A DNA stretch of 64,000 bases from RUG100 sp963542695 (GCA_963542695.1 CAUTYX010000007.1:29698-93697), one strand, 5' to 3'. Positions 46,327 to 56,835 are shown, counted from the first letter of the stretch. Made by a program: numbers and translations. Notes: generated by a model from the sequence alone, not told the origin.

Positions 46327-46928
46327 TTGCTGTCACCGCCCTTCCCCGGAAATTCTTTCGATCTGTGTTGTTTGCTTTTTGTAGCAGCAACATAGATAAT
46401 TCCCGCAATGGCACCTACAATAACGGTAAATACGGCACTGATTTTTAAAAATACCACAGCAACTACCGTCAAAACAGCCAGTACCCATGCAAAAACATTC
46501 TTCATTGTCCCCTTGCCGAGGCGAATGCAAGAAGTAATAATCAACCCGCAAACGGCTGCCTTTATAGCTCGAAAAGCTCCGGCAACATACGGATTGTCTC
46601 CCAGATTTTTCAAAAATATGGCCAAAACAGAAATAATGATCAACGAGGGCAGGGTAACGGCAATAGCCGAAACTACAGCACCGGGCATGCCGCGCATCCG
46701 GCGTCCGACATAAGAACTGCTACTAACAGCAATAACGCCCGGCACCGCTTGACTAAGGGAAACACAAACAAGCAGTTCCTCTTGACTCATCCATTTTTTC
46801 TTATGGCAAACGACATCTTCAATTACCGGCAGCATCGCCATCCCGCCACCAAAAGTAAAGAGTCCTATTTTGAAAAATTCAAAGAATAAAATGTAGTACG
46901 GTATTTTTTCCCGCTTTCTTTCTTCCAT
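46323..46928 (-). CDS. Chromate transporter subunit (short CHR type)
   Basis: 201 residues, one CHR domain with GLFTFGGGMAMLPVI near residue 17 and SQAVPGVIAVSSSSYVG near 53, matching the motif spacing of its partner. The C-terminus is polar and basic. The pair probably forms a heteromeric exporter. Confidence 0.88.
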   Translation of the reverse strand: MEERKREKIPYYILFFEFFKIGLFTFGGGMAMLPVIEDVVCHKKKWMSQEELLVCVSLSQAVPGVIAVSSSSYVGRRMRGMPGAVVSAIAVTLPSLIIISVLAIFLKNLGDNPYVAGAFRAIKAAVCGLIITSCIRLGKGTMKNVFAWVLAVLTVVAVVFLKISAVFTVIVGAIAGIIYVAATKSKQHRSKEFPGKGGDSK

Positions 46929-46989
46929 CTTTTACTCCTTCATTAGCAAAGGCCCCAGACAATGCTGCGGCCCTTGTAATGATTTTATT

Positions 46990-48717
46990 CTATTTTTCAG
47001 CTTCAATGAGTGCCAATGCATCAGTTACAGCTTCTTCTGCCGTTTTCACAACCTTGTCTTCTTCACGACGCAGCTTGTATTCTACTTTTCCGTCTGCCGC
47101 ATCACGACCAATGGTAATACGAATAGGAATCCCCATTAAATCAGCATCTTTAAATTTAACGCCGGGTCGTTCTTTTCTATCATCCAGCAATACCTCGGCA
47201 CCGGCTTTTACGAGTTTTTCATACATGGTATTGGCAAGGTTCATCTGTTCCTCATCGTTGTGCTTCATAACAGTCAATACAACGTGGTAGGGAGCTACAG
47301 ACATAGGCCAAATAATGCCGCTGTCATCATGGTGCTGCTCTACAATGGCTGCCAGAGTTCTTGTAACGCCTATGCCGTAACAACCCATCCAAATCAGCTG
47401 GTCTTTCTGGTTTTCATCTTTGTAATAAGCACCCATAGAGTCGGAATACTTGGTTCCCAGTTTAAACACCTGCCCTACTTCGATTCCACGGGTATATTTT
47501 ACCGGCTGCCCACACTTTGGACAAGGATCCCCTTCCTGCAGCATCTTAATATCTGTAACAATATCGCCTTTATAGTCTCTTCCGTAATTTACATTGATTA
47601 AATGATGATCTTCTTTGCAAGCTCCGGCACAGGCATTCTTAAGGCCTACTAACTCGCTGTCTACAACGATGGTGCAGTCATGTAATCCCACAGGACCTGT
47701 AAATCCACCAACGCAACCGGTCGCAGCTGCCATTTTTTCCTCGTCGGCAAATTCCACAGCATGCTCGGGTAAATCCAGTGCATTTACCAGCTTAATCATA
47801 TTCAGTTCTCTATCGCCACGAACAAAGGCGGCAACGTATCCCTTTTCCTTGCCTTCTTCATCATAGGTCACAAAGAGCAACGCCTTAATGGATTTCTTCT
47901 GATCCATATGAAGGAAGTTACATACCTCTTCAATGGTCTTGGTACCCGGAGTTTCCACTTCTTCCATGGCTTTCATTTCCTCGGTTTCTGCCGGTGCATC
48001 CACACACTGAGCACGCTCGGAAGTAGCCGCCATATCGCAGTGTTCACAGTAGGCAATTTCACTTTCTCCTACCTGAGATAAGGCTGTAAATTCATGAGAA
48101 TTGCTGCCACCAATGGCTCCGGAATCTGCTTCTACCGGGCGGAAGGTAAGACCGCAGCGAGTGTAGATTTTCTCGTACGCTTCGTACATATCCTTGTAGC
48201 TTGCGTCAAGACCTGCCTCATCCACATCAAAAGAATAGGCATCTTTCATAATAAATTCTCTGGAGCGCATTAACCCAAAGCGTGGCCTTGCCTCATCTCT
48301 ATACTTTGTCTGAATCTGGTACAAATTCATAGGCAACTGTCTATAGGAGCTGACATCGCTGCGAATCAAATCTGTAAAAATCTCTTCGTGGGTCGGTCCC
48401 AGGCAAAAGTCTCTGCCGTTACGATCTTTGACACGCCAAAGTTCCGGTCCATAATTATTCCAACGACCGGACTCCTCCCACAATTCAGCCGGCTGAATGG
48501 CAGACATATGGATCTCCTGACCGCCGGCAGCGTCCATTTCCTGGCGAATAATTTCTTCAATTTTGCGTAGGGATTTCCATCCCATAGGCATAAATCCATA
48601 AATGCCGGAAACCAGTTTCCGAATCATTCCTGCCCGTAACAACAGAATATGACTGGGGATTTCTGCCTCTGCCGGCACCTCTCGCAGCGTTTTAATATGC
48701 ATTTTTGACATCTTCAT
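46990..48717 (-). CDS. proS: Prolyl-tRNA synthetase
   Basis: Class II synthetase of the bacterial type, 575 residues. Motif 2 YRDEARPRFGLMRSREFIMKD (given in two parts: YRDEARPRFGLM and RSREFIMKD) lies near residue 138. The editing insertion between motifs 2 and 3 (about residues 225-405) contains the YbaK-like block, and motif 3 GIGVTRTLAAIVEQ is near 445. GGAGAG nine bases before the ATG. Confidence 0.96.
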   Translation of the reverse strand: MKMSKMHIKTLREVPAEAEIPSHILLLRAGMIRKLVSGIYGFMPMGWKSLRKIEEIIRQEMDAAGGQEIHMSAIQPAELWEESGRWNNYGPELWRVKDRNGRDFCLGPTHEEIFTDLIRSDVSSYRQLPMNLYQIQTKYRDEARPRFGLMRSREFIMKDAYSFDVDEAGLDASYKDMYEAYEKIYTRCGLTFRPVEADSGAIGGSNSHEFTALSQVGESEIAYCEHCDMAATSERAQCVDAPAETEEMKAMEEVETPGTKTIEEVCNFLHMDQKKSIKALLFVTYDEEGKEKGYVAAFVRGDRELNMIKLVNALDLPEHAVEFADEEKMAAATGCVGGFTGPVGLHDCTIVVDSELVGLKNACAGACKEDHHLINVNYGRDYKGDIVTDIKMLQEGDPCPKCGQPVKYTRGIEVGQVFKLGTKYSDSMGAYYKDENQKDQLIWMGCYGIGVTRTLAAIVEQHHDDSGIIWPMSVAPYHVVLTVMKHNDEEQMNLANTMYEKLVKAGAEVLLDDRKERPGVKFKDADLMGIPIRITIGRDAADGKVEYKLRREEDKVVKTAEEAVTDALALIEAEK

Positions 48718-48742
48718 CGTGGTATTCTCTCCTTTTTATATA

Positions 48743-49861
48743 TTACCGTCGCAAAGTACAGGTAGCTTGGGCAGCCATCCCTTCTCCTCGACCTGTAAAT
48801 CCGAGTAATTCTGTGGTAGTTGCTGCCACATTGATTCGATCTTTTGAAAGCCCCATTGCTGCCGCCAGTTTTTCCTCCATGGCAGAGATAAATCCTGCCA
48901 CTTTCGGCTTCTGGGCAATCAGTGTACTGTCAATATTACCTATGGTATACCCCTCTTTTTCAATCATGGCAACTACTTGCTGTAATAACTGTAAACTATC
49001 GGCTCCTTTATAGGCAGCATCGTCGTCAGGGAAATGACGACCAATGTCCCCCATTCCGGCCGCTCCCAGCAAAGCATCCATAATGGCATGGGTCAGAACA
49101 TCAGCATCAGAGTGTCCTTTGAGTCCCTTTTCGTAAGGAATCTCAACACCTCCTAAAATAAGAGGTCTTCCTATCACCAGTCGGTGCACATCAAACCCTG
49201 TTCCGGTACGAATTTCCATGGGCAAATCCTCTCTGGTGGTAATCTTTATATTGTCATAATTGCCTTCCACCAACTGTATCCGATGAGGCAATCGCTCCAC
49301 CAGACCGGCATCATCTGTTGCTAAAAATCCATCTTTTTCCGCCTTTGCAAAGGCTTCCAATAATAGGGATCGACGAAATCCTTGTGGTGTCTGCACCATA
49401 AAAAGTTCTTCTCTAGGTAGCGTATATTCTCTTTTGCGAATGGTATCCTTTACCGGTACTGCTGCAATAGCGGCTCCGTTTGCAAAGGTTGCCGCCACTA
49501 CTTTTTCAATGGTCTCTTCACTGACAAAAGGCCTTGCTCCGTCATGAATCAGCACAACTTCCGCATCGGTTGCCTCTACTCCGGCTAACGAAGAATCCTG
49601 TCGCCTTTGACCACCGCAAACAATGTCTTTGATTTTATCACAAGGATGCTGCTCTAACAATTCCCGGCAATATTGCAACTGATCGCCGGCTGTCACTAAA
49701 ATAATTTCATCAATGCAAGATGCCGCCGCAAAAACTCCTATGGTCTTTATCACCATAGGGAGTCCTTCCACCGGTAAAAATTGTTTAGGCCTATCCATTT
49801 CCATTCGCCGACCACTACCGGCAGCTAAAATGCAGGCCGCTACTTTGCTTTCTTGATACAT
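48743..49861 (-). CDS. ispDF: Bifunctional IspD/IspF
   Basis: Fused enzyme of the non-mevalonate isoprenoid pathway, 372 residues. The N-terminal IspD domain (about 1-215) shows ILAAGSGRRME and RPKQFLP for CTP binding. The C-terminal IspF domain (about 216-372) shows GTGFDVHRL, the metal site, and GHSDADVLTHAIMDALLGA. The two activities normally flank IspE in the pathway. Followed by proS and preceded by the PIN-TRAM gene. Confidence 0.95.
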   Translation of the reverse strand: MYQESKVAACILAAGSGRRMEMDRPKQFLPVEGLPMVIKTIGVFAAASCIDEIILVTAGDQLQYCRELLEQHPCDKIKDIVCGGQRRQDSSLAGVEATDAEVVLIHDGARPFVSEETIEKVVAATFANGAAIAAVPVKDTIRKREYTLPREELFMVQTPQGFRRSLLLEAFAKAEKDGFLATDDAGLVERLPHRIQLVEGNYDNIKITTREDLPMEIRTGTGFDVHRLVIGRPLILGGVEIPYEKGLKGHSDADVLTHAIMDALLGAAGMGDIGRHFPDDDAAYKGADSLQLLQQVVAMIEKEGYTIGNIDSTLIAQKPKVAGFISAMEEKLAAAMGLSKDRINVAATTTELLGFTGRGEGMAAQATCTLRR

Positions 49862-49884
49862 AGTTTTCTATTCGCCTTATAGGC

Positions 49885-51006
49885 TTATGCAAGATGCTTT
49901 TTTCCGGAGGGTTTTGCAAAAATCATCCGACCGGCAGCCGTCTGCAGCACATTGGTTACCGTCACTTCAATGGTTTGTCCAATATAGCGACGACCGTTTT
50001 CAACAACAATCATGGTTCCATCGTCTAAATAGGCTACCGCCTGGTTTCCGCCCTTTCCTTCTTTTACCAGGAACACCTCCATGTCTTCATCAGGCATTAC
50101 CACCGGTTTTACCGCATTGGCAAGCTCATTGATGTTGAGGACTTCTACATCCTGGATACCGGCAACCTTATTTAGGTTATAGTCATTGGTTACCACTTTA
50201 CAGTGTTTATTCTGTGCCAATTTTAAAAGTTTTATATCCACTTCGGGAATGTCATCCAAATAACTGTCTTCACTGACATCATAAATTTCGATTCCGAAAT
50301 CCGTCTGGATTTTCTTCAGAATATCCAGACCGCGGCGGCCTCTTTTTCGCTTTAAACTGTCTGAAGAGTCGGCAATATGCTGCATCTCTAAAAGAACAAA
50401 TTCCGGAATAATAACCGGACCTTCAATAAATCCGGTTTTCATAATATCCAATATGCGGCCATCAATAATAACACTGGTGTCTAACACCTTGGCGTTGGAT
50501 TTGTTCTCTCTATCTTTACGAGGCCCCACCCCTTGGCGAACCCGCTCCAGATTTAACAGCATAGCACTAATACTGCGTCCGCGGCTGCTTCCGATGGTTG
50601 CCCCAAAATACCCTAATATCAAATAGGTGATCACAGTTAGGATTCCCGCCAGATACGGTACAGAAATCAGCTCGTAGATACGGCTTATTAAGTAGGCTGC
50701 CACAAATCCGATTAAGAGTCCACCGGTCCCTGCCAACAACGTGTTGGAAGACACATTTTGCAAGTCTACCTGGATGCGATGAGCAATTTTTCCTTCATTA
50801 CCTTGGGTACCCGAAGCCAGCTTGAAAAACAACAAGCTGAAAATAAAAATAAATATAATTGCATAACAGATTTGGATGGCTCTGCTTTCCCCTCCAATAT
50901 CATAAACATGGGTCTCGGCCAAAATATAAGAAACAAGCTGGAAGATGGCAAATCCTATGACTCCTCCAATGATGGCAACCAGTAGCTTTAATATTCGTTT
51001 TATCAT
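49885..51006 (-). CDS. PIN and TRAM domain membrane protein (YacL-like)
   Basis: 373 residues. Four hydrophobic segments occupy residues 1-140. A PIN nuclease domain follows (VLDTSVIIDGRILDI near 155 with the first acidic residues, VTNDYNLNKVA near 270), then a TRAM RNA-binding domain (about 305-365). This is the YacL/PilT-N type common before ispD in Firmicutes. Probably a membrane-bound RNase. Confidence 0.9.
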   Translation of the reverse strand: MIKRILKLLVAIIGGVIGFAIFQLVSYILAETHVYDIGGESRAIQICYAIIFIFIFSLLFFKLASGTQGNEGKIAHRIQVDLQNVSSNTLLAGTGGLLIGFVAAYLISRIYELISVPYLAGILTVITYLILGYFGATIGSSRGRSISAMLLNLERVRQGVGPRKDRENKSNAKVLDTSVIIDGRILDIMKTGFIEGPVIIPEFVLLEMQHIADSSDSLKRKRGRRGLDILKKIQTDFGIEIYDVSEDSYLDDIPEVDIKLLKLAQNKHCKVVTNDYNLNKVAGIQDVEVLNINELANAVKPVVMPDEDMEVFLVKEGKGGNQAVAYLDDGTMIVVENGRRYIGQTIEVTVTNVLQTAAGRMIFAKPSGKKHLA

Positions 51007-51272
51007 GGTTTTCCTCCTTTCCCCCTAGATTTCCATACAATTGCAATTTCTTCCTTGGATAAAATTGCCGAAAAGTACAGATATTACTATATTACTCCTC
51101 TAATCCTTGCAATGTCAACATCTTGCCCCTTTTTGACAAGAACTTCACAACAATTATTTCCATTATGTTTCTCGATTATTATTCTATCTTCACCAATTTG
51201 TCACGGAATCTATGGTAAAATGAACTGTATTTTGATAGTTATTTCGACACTCAAAATCAGGAGGAACTTTCC

Positions 51273-51977
51273 ATGAAAAAACTACTGGTGGTAGATGATG
51301 AAGCAAAAATTCGTGAGGTAATCAGAGAGTATGCAGAGTTTAACGACTTTGAGGTTACCGAGGCAGAAGATGGCATGAGCGCCGTCGGTCTATGTAAATT
51401 ACACGATTTCGATATAATCATCATGGATATCATGATGCCAAAATTAGATGGGTTTTCTGCTTGTAAAGAAATTCGCAAAACGAAAAACACCCCCGTCATT
51501 ATGCTTAGCGCCCGCAGCGAAGAATATGATAAACTCTTCGGCTTTGAACTGGGCATCGATGACTATGTAACAAAACCCTTTAGCCCTAAGGAGCTTATTG
51601 CCCGTGCCAATGCCGTTTTAGCTCGCCATGCACAGGCACCTAGCAGCCAAGTGGAGCCAGAAGAGGCAGAATCTGATGACGGCATCTATACATTCGACGG
51701 ACTGGAGGTAAACATTCCCGCCAGATCCGTTTCCATTGACGGGGAAAAGGTAGAATTAACCCCCAAAGAGTACGATATTCTCTTCTATTTGATTAAAAAC
51801 CAAAATATCGCCTTGAGCAGAGATAAATTGCTCTCTGATATATGGGGCTATGACTTTTTCGGCGATGATCGCACCATTGACACCCATATTAAGAATTTGA
51901 GAAACAACCTAGGCGAATACCGTGATTTGATTGTTACGTTACGAGGAGTAGGATATAAATTTGAAGTTCAATTTTAA
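51273..51977 (+). CDS. OmpR-family response regulator
   Basis: 234 residues. The receiver domain has VVDDEAKIRE at the N-terminus, phosphoacceptor Asp in IIMDIMMPKLDG near residue 52, and the lysine in VTKPFSP near 102. A winged-helix output domain follows (LTPKEYDIL near 165, DDRTIDTHIKNLR near 200). AGGAGG precedes the ATG. It overlaps the kinase gene by 17 bases. A possible extended -10 TGGTAAAAT lies at 51213-51221. Confidence 0.94.
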   Translation: MKKLLVVDDEAKIREVIREYAEFNDFEVTEAEDGMSAVGLCKLHDFDIIIMDIMMPKLDGFSACKEIRKTKNTPVIMLSARSEEYDKLFGFELGIDDYVTKPFSPKELIARANAVLARHAQAPSSQVEPEEAESDDGIYTFDGLEVNIPARSVSIDGEKVELTPKEYDILFYLIKNQNIALSRDKLLSDIWGYDFFGDDRTIDTHIKNLRNNLGEYRDLIVTLRGVGYKFEVQF

Positions 51978-53472
51978 GTTTAATTTTCGCAGTATCCGAT
52001 TTCGAACGTGGTTGTACTTTCTGCTTTTCGCAGGTGTATTGCTGCTGATTATTTGGTTTCTGCAAATTTATTTACTGGACAACAATTACAGTAAAACCAA
52101 GGAAAAGCTAACAAACCAGACAGCAACGGTCATTGCCGGTGCTTATTCTGTTAAGGATAAGAAAGACTCTTTGCGACGTGTCATTGAAGAGGCACAGTTG
52201 GCCTCTTCGGATGACGATTTGTACTTTCGCATTGACGAAAACGGCAAAACCATCTATCCGGAGACCCCCGACATTCGATACCAGGACGATATCCGAAAAG
52301 TGTATCAACATCTGCAGCCGGACAGCAACGGGGAAATACCCATGAGTAGTCGCAGCTACGGACAAGCTTTTACAGACAAAGACACTACCTACAATTACTA
52401 TACGTATGGGCTCTATTTGGATACACGAAAGAATCATCAAATCATTCTTTATACGGTCTCTCCTCTAAAGCCGGTTAGCTCCACCCAGGAAATTCTCCAA
52501 GCACAGCTGGTTCTTGTTATGATCATCGCCTTGGGACTGGCTTTTGTTTTAGCCCTCTTTATGTCAACACAGATTACCAGACCCATTCTTGCCATTACAA
52601 AGTCGGCTAGGCGCCTCGCCAGCGGAGAATACGGCATCGATTTTCCAACGTCTCGAAAGCAGCACTCGGAAATTCGCTACCTGTCTAAGACCTTGACCAT
52701 GGCCAGTAAAGAGCTGGAAAAATCCATTGCATTGCAAAAGGATTTGCTTGCCAATGTGTCCCATGATATCAGAACACCACTGACTATGATTAAATCCTAC
52801 GCTGAGATGATTCGTGACTTGTCGGGAGACAATCCCAAAAAGCGAAATGCCCATTTGCAAGTTATCATTAACGAGGCCGATCGATTAAATGTGCTTGTAA
52901 CCAATATGCTGGAGCTTTCTCGTATGCAGTCGGGAACAATGGATCTGAAAATCTCTGCTTTTGATATGAAGCAAGCAGTAGAAGAGGTCATTGACCCCTA
53001 TCGTATTTTGGAAAGCAATGAAGACTATGATATTTCCTTTAACTGCAACGATCACTACATGGTTATCGGCGATGAGGACCGCATTAAACAAGTTGTCTCC
53101 AACCTACTTACCAATGCCATCAAATACGCCGGAAGCGATAAGAAGATCATTATCAACATCAAACATTGGGGAAAACGGATTCACTTTGAAATCATCGACC
53201 ACGGTGTCGGTATCAAACCGGAAGAACTGGCTCACATTTGGGACAGATACTACAAAACCAGCAGTAATCATGTTCGCACCAGTAGCGGCTCCGGCTTGGG
53301 GCTTTCCATCGTCAAGGAAATCCTATCTCTTCACAGCTCTAAATTCGGGGTAGAATCCAAAGTAGGAAAAGGAACTACCTTCTGGTTCGAGCTAAAAATG
53401 GTGGAACAACCATCCACGAAAAAAACCGCCCGTAAAGGACGGTATCGGGTTATCAGAAACCGCAACAACTGA
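51961..53472 (+). CDS. Membrane sensor histidine kinase
   Basis: 503 residues. Two membrane helices (about 17-37 and 180-200) bracket an extracytoplasmic sensor of about 140 residues. A HAMP linker follows, then the H-box NVSHDIRTPLTMIKSYAEM near residue 263, N-box NLLTNAIKY near 382, and G-boxes near 415-445. The TTG start at 51961 lies inside the regulator gene with AGGA before it. The C-terminus has a basic tail. The stimulus is unknown. Confidence 0.92.
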   Translation: MKFNFKFNFRSIRFRTWLYFLLFAGVLLLIIWFLQIYLLDNNYSKTKEKLTNQTATVIAGAYSVKDKKDSLRRVIEEAQLASSDDDLYFRIDENGKTIYPETPDIRYQDDIRKVYQHLQPDSNGEIPMSSRSYGQAFTDKDTTYNYYTYGLYLDTRKNHQIILYTVSPLKPVSSTQEILQAQLVLVMIIALGLAFVLALFMSTQITRPILAITKSARRLASGEYGIDFPTSRKQHSEIRYLSKTLTMASKELEKSIALQKDLLANVSHDIRTPLTMIKSYAEMIRDLSGDNPKKRNAHLQVIINEADRLNVLVTNMLELSRMQSGTMDLKISAFDMKQAVEEVIDPYRILESNEDYDISFNCNDHYMVIGDEDRIKQVVSNLLTNAIKYAGSDKKIIINIKHWGKRIHFEIIDHGVGIKPEELAHIWDRYYKTSSNHVRTSSGSGLGLSIVKEILSLHSSKFGVESKVGKGTTFWFELKMVEQPSTKKTARKGRYRVIRNRNN

Positions 53473-53482
53473 AACCGCAACA

Positions 53483-54877
53483 CTAATACGCCGTTACGGC
53501 TTCTGCAATAGTTGCTACACCGATAATCTTCACGCCGCTGTCTTGGTAGCGTGATTTTATTTTTCCGTTTTTCAACTGGTTCTTTGGAACAATAATCTTT
53601 TTAAATCCCATACGCACAGCTTCGCTGATAATCTTATCGGCATTGGCCACATGGCGAATTTCTCCGGTCAATCCCACTTCACCCAGTACCAATGTTCCCG
53701 ACATTGAAACCTTCCCTGTCACGCTGGAATGCACTGCCAAGGCAACAGCCAAGTCAGCGCTGGTTCCTTCCAAACGAAGGCCACCTGCAACGTTGACGTA
53801 CACGTCCTTGGAGGTCAACGGCACCTGTGCTTTCCTTTCCAAAACAGCCAAAAGCATATTTAGACGGGAGCTGTCGATACCAACAGCCGTCCGTCTCGGA
53901 AAGCTAAGATGCGTCGTCACAGCCAGCGCCTGCACTTCCATTAAAAGTGACCGGCTCCCCTCATACACTGCTGTAATCACCGAGCCTTCTTGTGGTTCTT
54001 GATCCGTTTCCTGCAAAAAACGACTGGAAAGGTCTTGTACTTCCTGCAACCCTTCTCCGGTCATTTCAAAAATTCCTATTTCCGAAGTGGTGCCGAATCG
54101 ATTTTTAAAGGCACGCAGGACGCGCATTTCCCGGTTTCTCTCCCCTGTTAAATGCAGTACGCAATCTACCATGTGCTCCACGGTTTTAGGTCCTGCCAGC
54201 TCTCCGCTTTTGGTCACATGAGCCACCAAAAAAGTAGGAATATCCATTCCCTTTGCAATGCGCATCACGTGATTTCCACACGTTCGCACCTGGGAGACGC
54301 TTCCCGGCGCCGATTCTAATTCTTGTGCATAAATAGTCTGGATGGAATCTATCACCAAAAAAACCGGTTTTAATTCTTCTACTGTATCGTAAATCACATC
54401 CATATTAGTTTCTGCCAACACAAAAATATTCTGCGAAACATGTTTGCAAATACGCTCCGCCCGCATAGCTACCTGTTCTTCAGATTCTTCTCCGGTTACG
54501 TATAGAACGTTCCCATACTTAGCCGCTATATTTTGTGCCGCCTGCATAATAATAGTGGATTTTCCAATCCCCGGTTCGCCGGAAATAAGAGTCATGGAGC
54601 CATTGACCAAACCACCACCCATTACCCGGTTCAATTCTTTCAATCCCGTATCTAAACGCGGTATTTCTCCTTTAGCAGAAATACCGATAATCTTCTGCGG
54701 ACCGGCAGCTTTCTTTTTTTCAACAGCACTACGCCGACCTGTTACGGTCGGCTCCGGCTTTCTAATATGTTCTTCTACCATGCTGTTCCAAGCGCCACAG
54801 ACACATTGCCCCATCCACTTGGGACTTTCGTATCCGCACTCCTGACAAATAAACACTGTCTTTTGTTTTTTGGTCAT
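53483..54877 (-). CDS. radA: DNA repair protein RadA
   Basis: 464 residues. N-terminal zinc finger CQECGYESPKWMGQC with CGAW, Walker A GEPGIGKST near residue 98, the RadA-specific KNRFG near 255, and a C-terminal Lon-like domain. It processes recombination intermediates. Convergent with the kinase gene, eleven bases apart. Confidence 0.95.
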   Translation of the reverse strand: MTKKQKTVFICQECGYESPKWMGQCVCGAWNSMVEEHIRKPEPTVTGRRSAVEKKKAAGPQKIIGISAKGEIPRLDTGLKELNRVMGGGLVNGSMTLISGEPGIGKSTIIMQAAQNIAAKYGNVLYVTGEESEEQVAMRAERICKHVSQNIFVLAETNMDVIYDTVEELKPVFLVIDSIQTIYAQELESAPGSVSQVRTCGNHVMRIAKGMDIPTFLVAHVTKSGELAGPKTVEHMVDCVLHLTGERNREMRVLRAFKNRFGTTSEIGIFEMTGEGLQEVQDLSSRFLQETDQEPQEGSVITAVYEGSRSLLMEVQALAVTTHLSFPRRTAVGIDSSRLNMLLAVLERKAQVPLTSKDVYVNVAGGLRLEGTSADLAVALAVHSSVTGKVSMSGTLVLGEVGLTGEIRHVANADKIISEAVRMGFKKIIVPKNQLKNGKIKSRYQDSGVKIIGVATIAEAVTAY

Positions 54878-54885
54878 GTTTCTCC

Positions 54886-55770
54886 TTATCTAAGAACAAA
54901 CAATTTAGTGGAACGTACTCCATACCTTTCACACTGACCCTCACTGTTAAAGTAAAGATCAATACGTCTTCCTTTAATAGCTCCACCGGTATCACAAGCC
55001 TGTGCTAAACCGTATCCATCTACATACACCCAGGTTCCCAACGGAATTACTCTAGGGTCAACGGCAATACGGCCTACTCTAACACGCATTCCATTGGCAC
55101 AGCGACCACCACCGGAATAGGCTGTAGCACGCATCCGCAAGGAACGCTTTACCCGTAGCTTGTTGGTTACTCTTGCTTTATTAGAATCTGCTTTTGCAGA
55201 TAAGGTCGCCATAGAAGTCGTATACTCGTTTTTATCCTCTGCCAAAACCCGGATTTTTTTGTGTTTTACCAAGGCATTTCTGTTCTTCGGCAACACCTTG
55301 TAATAGTATGTTCTATTTCTACGTAGCTTTCGGCTCTTGTCCGTCCATCTACGTTTTCTCCAATTATTAGTAGTGTATACTCTCTTGTATCTTCCGTATT
55401 TGCTGGTGGCACGGTATACTTTGTACCCTCTGGATCCGGAAACGGTAGACCAGTTAACGACAATCCCACCACGTCCATTGGCCTTCGCCCGTACCAGTAC
55501 GCTTTTCTTAATTCTCTTTGTAATGGTAACATAATTTTTCGGCTTCGTTGTCTGGTTGCTCTCTTGTTTTTTCGGAGTAGCCCCTTGATCAGTTCCTTCC
55601 GGTGCTTCCTGAACATTACCGTCTATATTCTCTTGATTCTGTGAAGCAGTTACGTCTGTATTTGCCGTATCTCCGGTAGACTCCGCCGCCATAGCTGTCG
55701 GTGCCGTCATCATCGTTACGACCATACAGACCATCATTACCACTGCAATTGTTTTCTTTTTAAAACTCAT
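54886..55770 (-). CDS. Secreted 3D-domain cell-wall protein
   Basis: 294 residues from the ATG at 55770. A signal peptide (MSFKKKTIAVVMMVCMVVT, cleavage near AMA-AE) is followed by a low-complexity linker and a fibronectin III-like segment (GGIVVNWSTVSGSRGYKVY). A C-terminal 3D domain closes it: MRATAYSGGG, then AVDPRVIPLGTWVYVDGYG and ACDTGGAIKGRRIDLYF, with three conserved aspartates. Such domains occur in lytic transglycosylase-like resuscitation proteins. Alternative upstream starts exist. Confidence 0.85.
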   Translation of the reverse strand: MSFKKKTIAVVMMVCMVVTMMTAPTAMAAESTGDTANTDVTASQNQENIDGNVQEAPEGTDQGATPKKQESNQTTKPKNYVTITKRIKKSVLVRAKANGRGGIVVNWSTVSGSRGYKVYRATSKYGRYKRVYTTNNWRKRRWTDKSRKLRRNRTYYYKVLPKNRNALVKHKKIRVLAEDKNEYTTSMATLSAKADSNKARVTNKLRVKRSLRMRATAYSGGGRCANGMRVRVGRIAVDPRVIPLGTWVYVDGYGLAQACDTGGAIKGRRIDLYFNSEGQCERYGVRSTKLFVLR

Positions 55771-55916
55771 AGTCCTCTTAATCTCCCCGTCTATGTTCAT
55801 TCTGAACATCTTTACGGTAGCAAGTCTAATGAGTTTTTGTGTCAACTTTGTGAACTTTATGTAGTGTTCCTATGTGTTGTCAGTGGATTCTTGTATCACG
55901 AAAAGGGGAACAACTC

Positions 55917-56777
55917 TCACCGAAAACGAAAGAAACTGTTTCTATCTCCATTATATACATCCAAATCGATGCTCTTTACGCCTCCGGTATACCCTTTCAA
56001 ACGGCCGGAGAAAGAGTACTGACAAAAGGTCCACTGCCTTCCGTCGGGCAATGTTTGTGACACACCTTCATCGGCAATCCAAATTCGATTGTCATAATAC
56101 CCGGAAATATATCGTTTGTAGATGTATTTACTGGTATATAATATCGGATCCATACCGCATTCCTTTTTCACCTCCTGTAGCAGTGGTGTCAAAATAGAAT
56201 GAACGGTAGAGACATCCGGATGAACCGATGAAAATTTTCCGTAAAATTCCACATCGATAACCGGCGGCAGCATCCCTCTTCGCCTAGTCAACTGTGCCAG
56301 AAAATTCTTTGCTTGCTCTTTACCGGCAGTTTCCATACTCATAAAGTGGTAGGCTCCTGCTCGAATATTGGTTTTTCGCACATTTTTCCAATTGATTGCA
56401 AATTTCTTGTCCACATGACGGCTTCCCTCGCTGGCCTTAATATAGGCAAACGCGATGTTCTGTCGATACAACATATCCCAATCAATATCCCCTTGGTAAG
56501 CGGAAACATCCACCCCTTTAATGGAATAACTGCCCTGACTCTGAGGAATACTGTAGTACCTATGTACTTTACTTCCGATTACTATAGAAAGCAAAATCAC
56601 CACAACAGCGATAATCAAAATCGCCCATGTGCGCTTTGAGAACCGCCTGTATATAGGAGCTTTCCTTCGTGGCTTTTTATGTACCGGCTTTCTGCTCCTT
56701 TTAGTTCTACTGCCATTGCTGCCGGTGTTTCCTATCGGTTTTTTATTTGTATTTTTCGTCGTCTTTTTTACTACCAT
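55917..56777 (-). CDS. Glycoside hydrolase family 25 lysozyme
   Basis: 286 residues. A basic N-terminal cytoplasmic tail and one membrane anchor (WAILIIAVVVILLSIVIGS, residues 50-68) precede a GH25 domain: GVDVSAYQGDIDW near 88, AYIKASEGS near 110 and PPVIDVEFYG near 171, with catalytic Asp and Glu in DVE. It cleaves peptidoglycan outside the cell while membrane-anchored. It lies next to the tRNA used by the prophage-like region but looks chromosomal. Confidence 0.9.
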   Translation of the reverse strand: MVVKKTTKNTNKKPIGNTGSNGSRTKRSRKPVHKKPRRKAPIYRRFSKRTWAILIIAVVVILLSIVIGSKVHRYYSIPQSQGSYSIKGVDVSAYQGDIDWDMLYRQNIAFAYIKASEGSRHVDKKFAINWKNVRKTNIRAGAYHFMSMETAGKEQAKNFLAQLTRRRGMLPPVIDVEFYGKFSSVHPDVSTVHSILTPLLQEVKKECGMDPILYTSKYIYKRYISGYYDNRIWIADEGVSQTLPDGRQWTFCQYSFSGRLKGYTGGVKSIDLDVYNGDRNSFFRFR

Positions 56778-56806
56778 AATATTAAAATATTACCACAATT
56801 TTTCGG

Positions 56807-56835
56807 TTGACAAAAGGACATATATATCATATTAT
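56807..56835 (+). promoter_or_regulatory. tRNA-Leu promoter
   Basis: TTGACA (56807-56812), 17 bases, TATTAT (56830-56835), 27 bases before the mature 5' end of the tRNA. Confidence 0.75.

Noticed and set aside
51198..51221. TTGTCA as -35 box for the response regulator promoter
   Set aside because: Only 12 bases separate it from TAAAAT. At best the latter is a weak extended -10 box.
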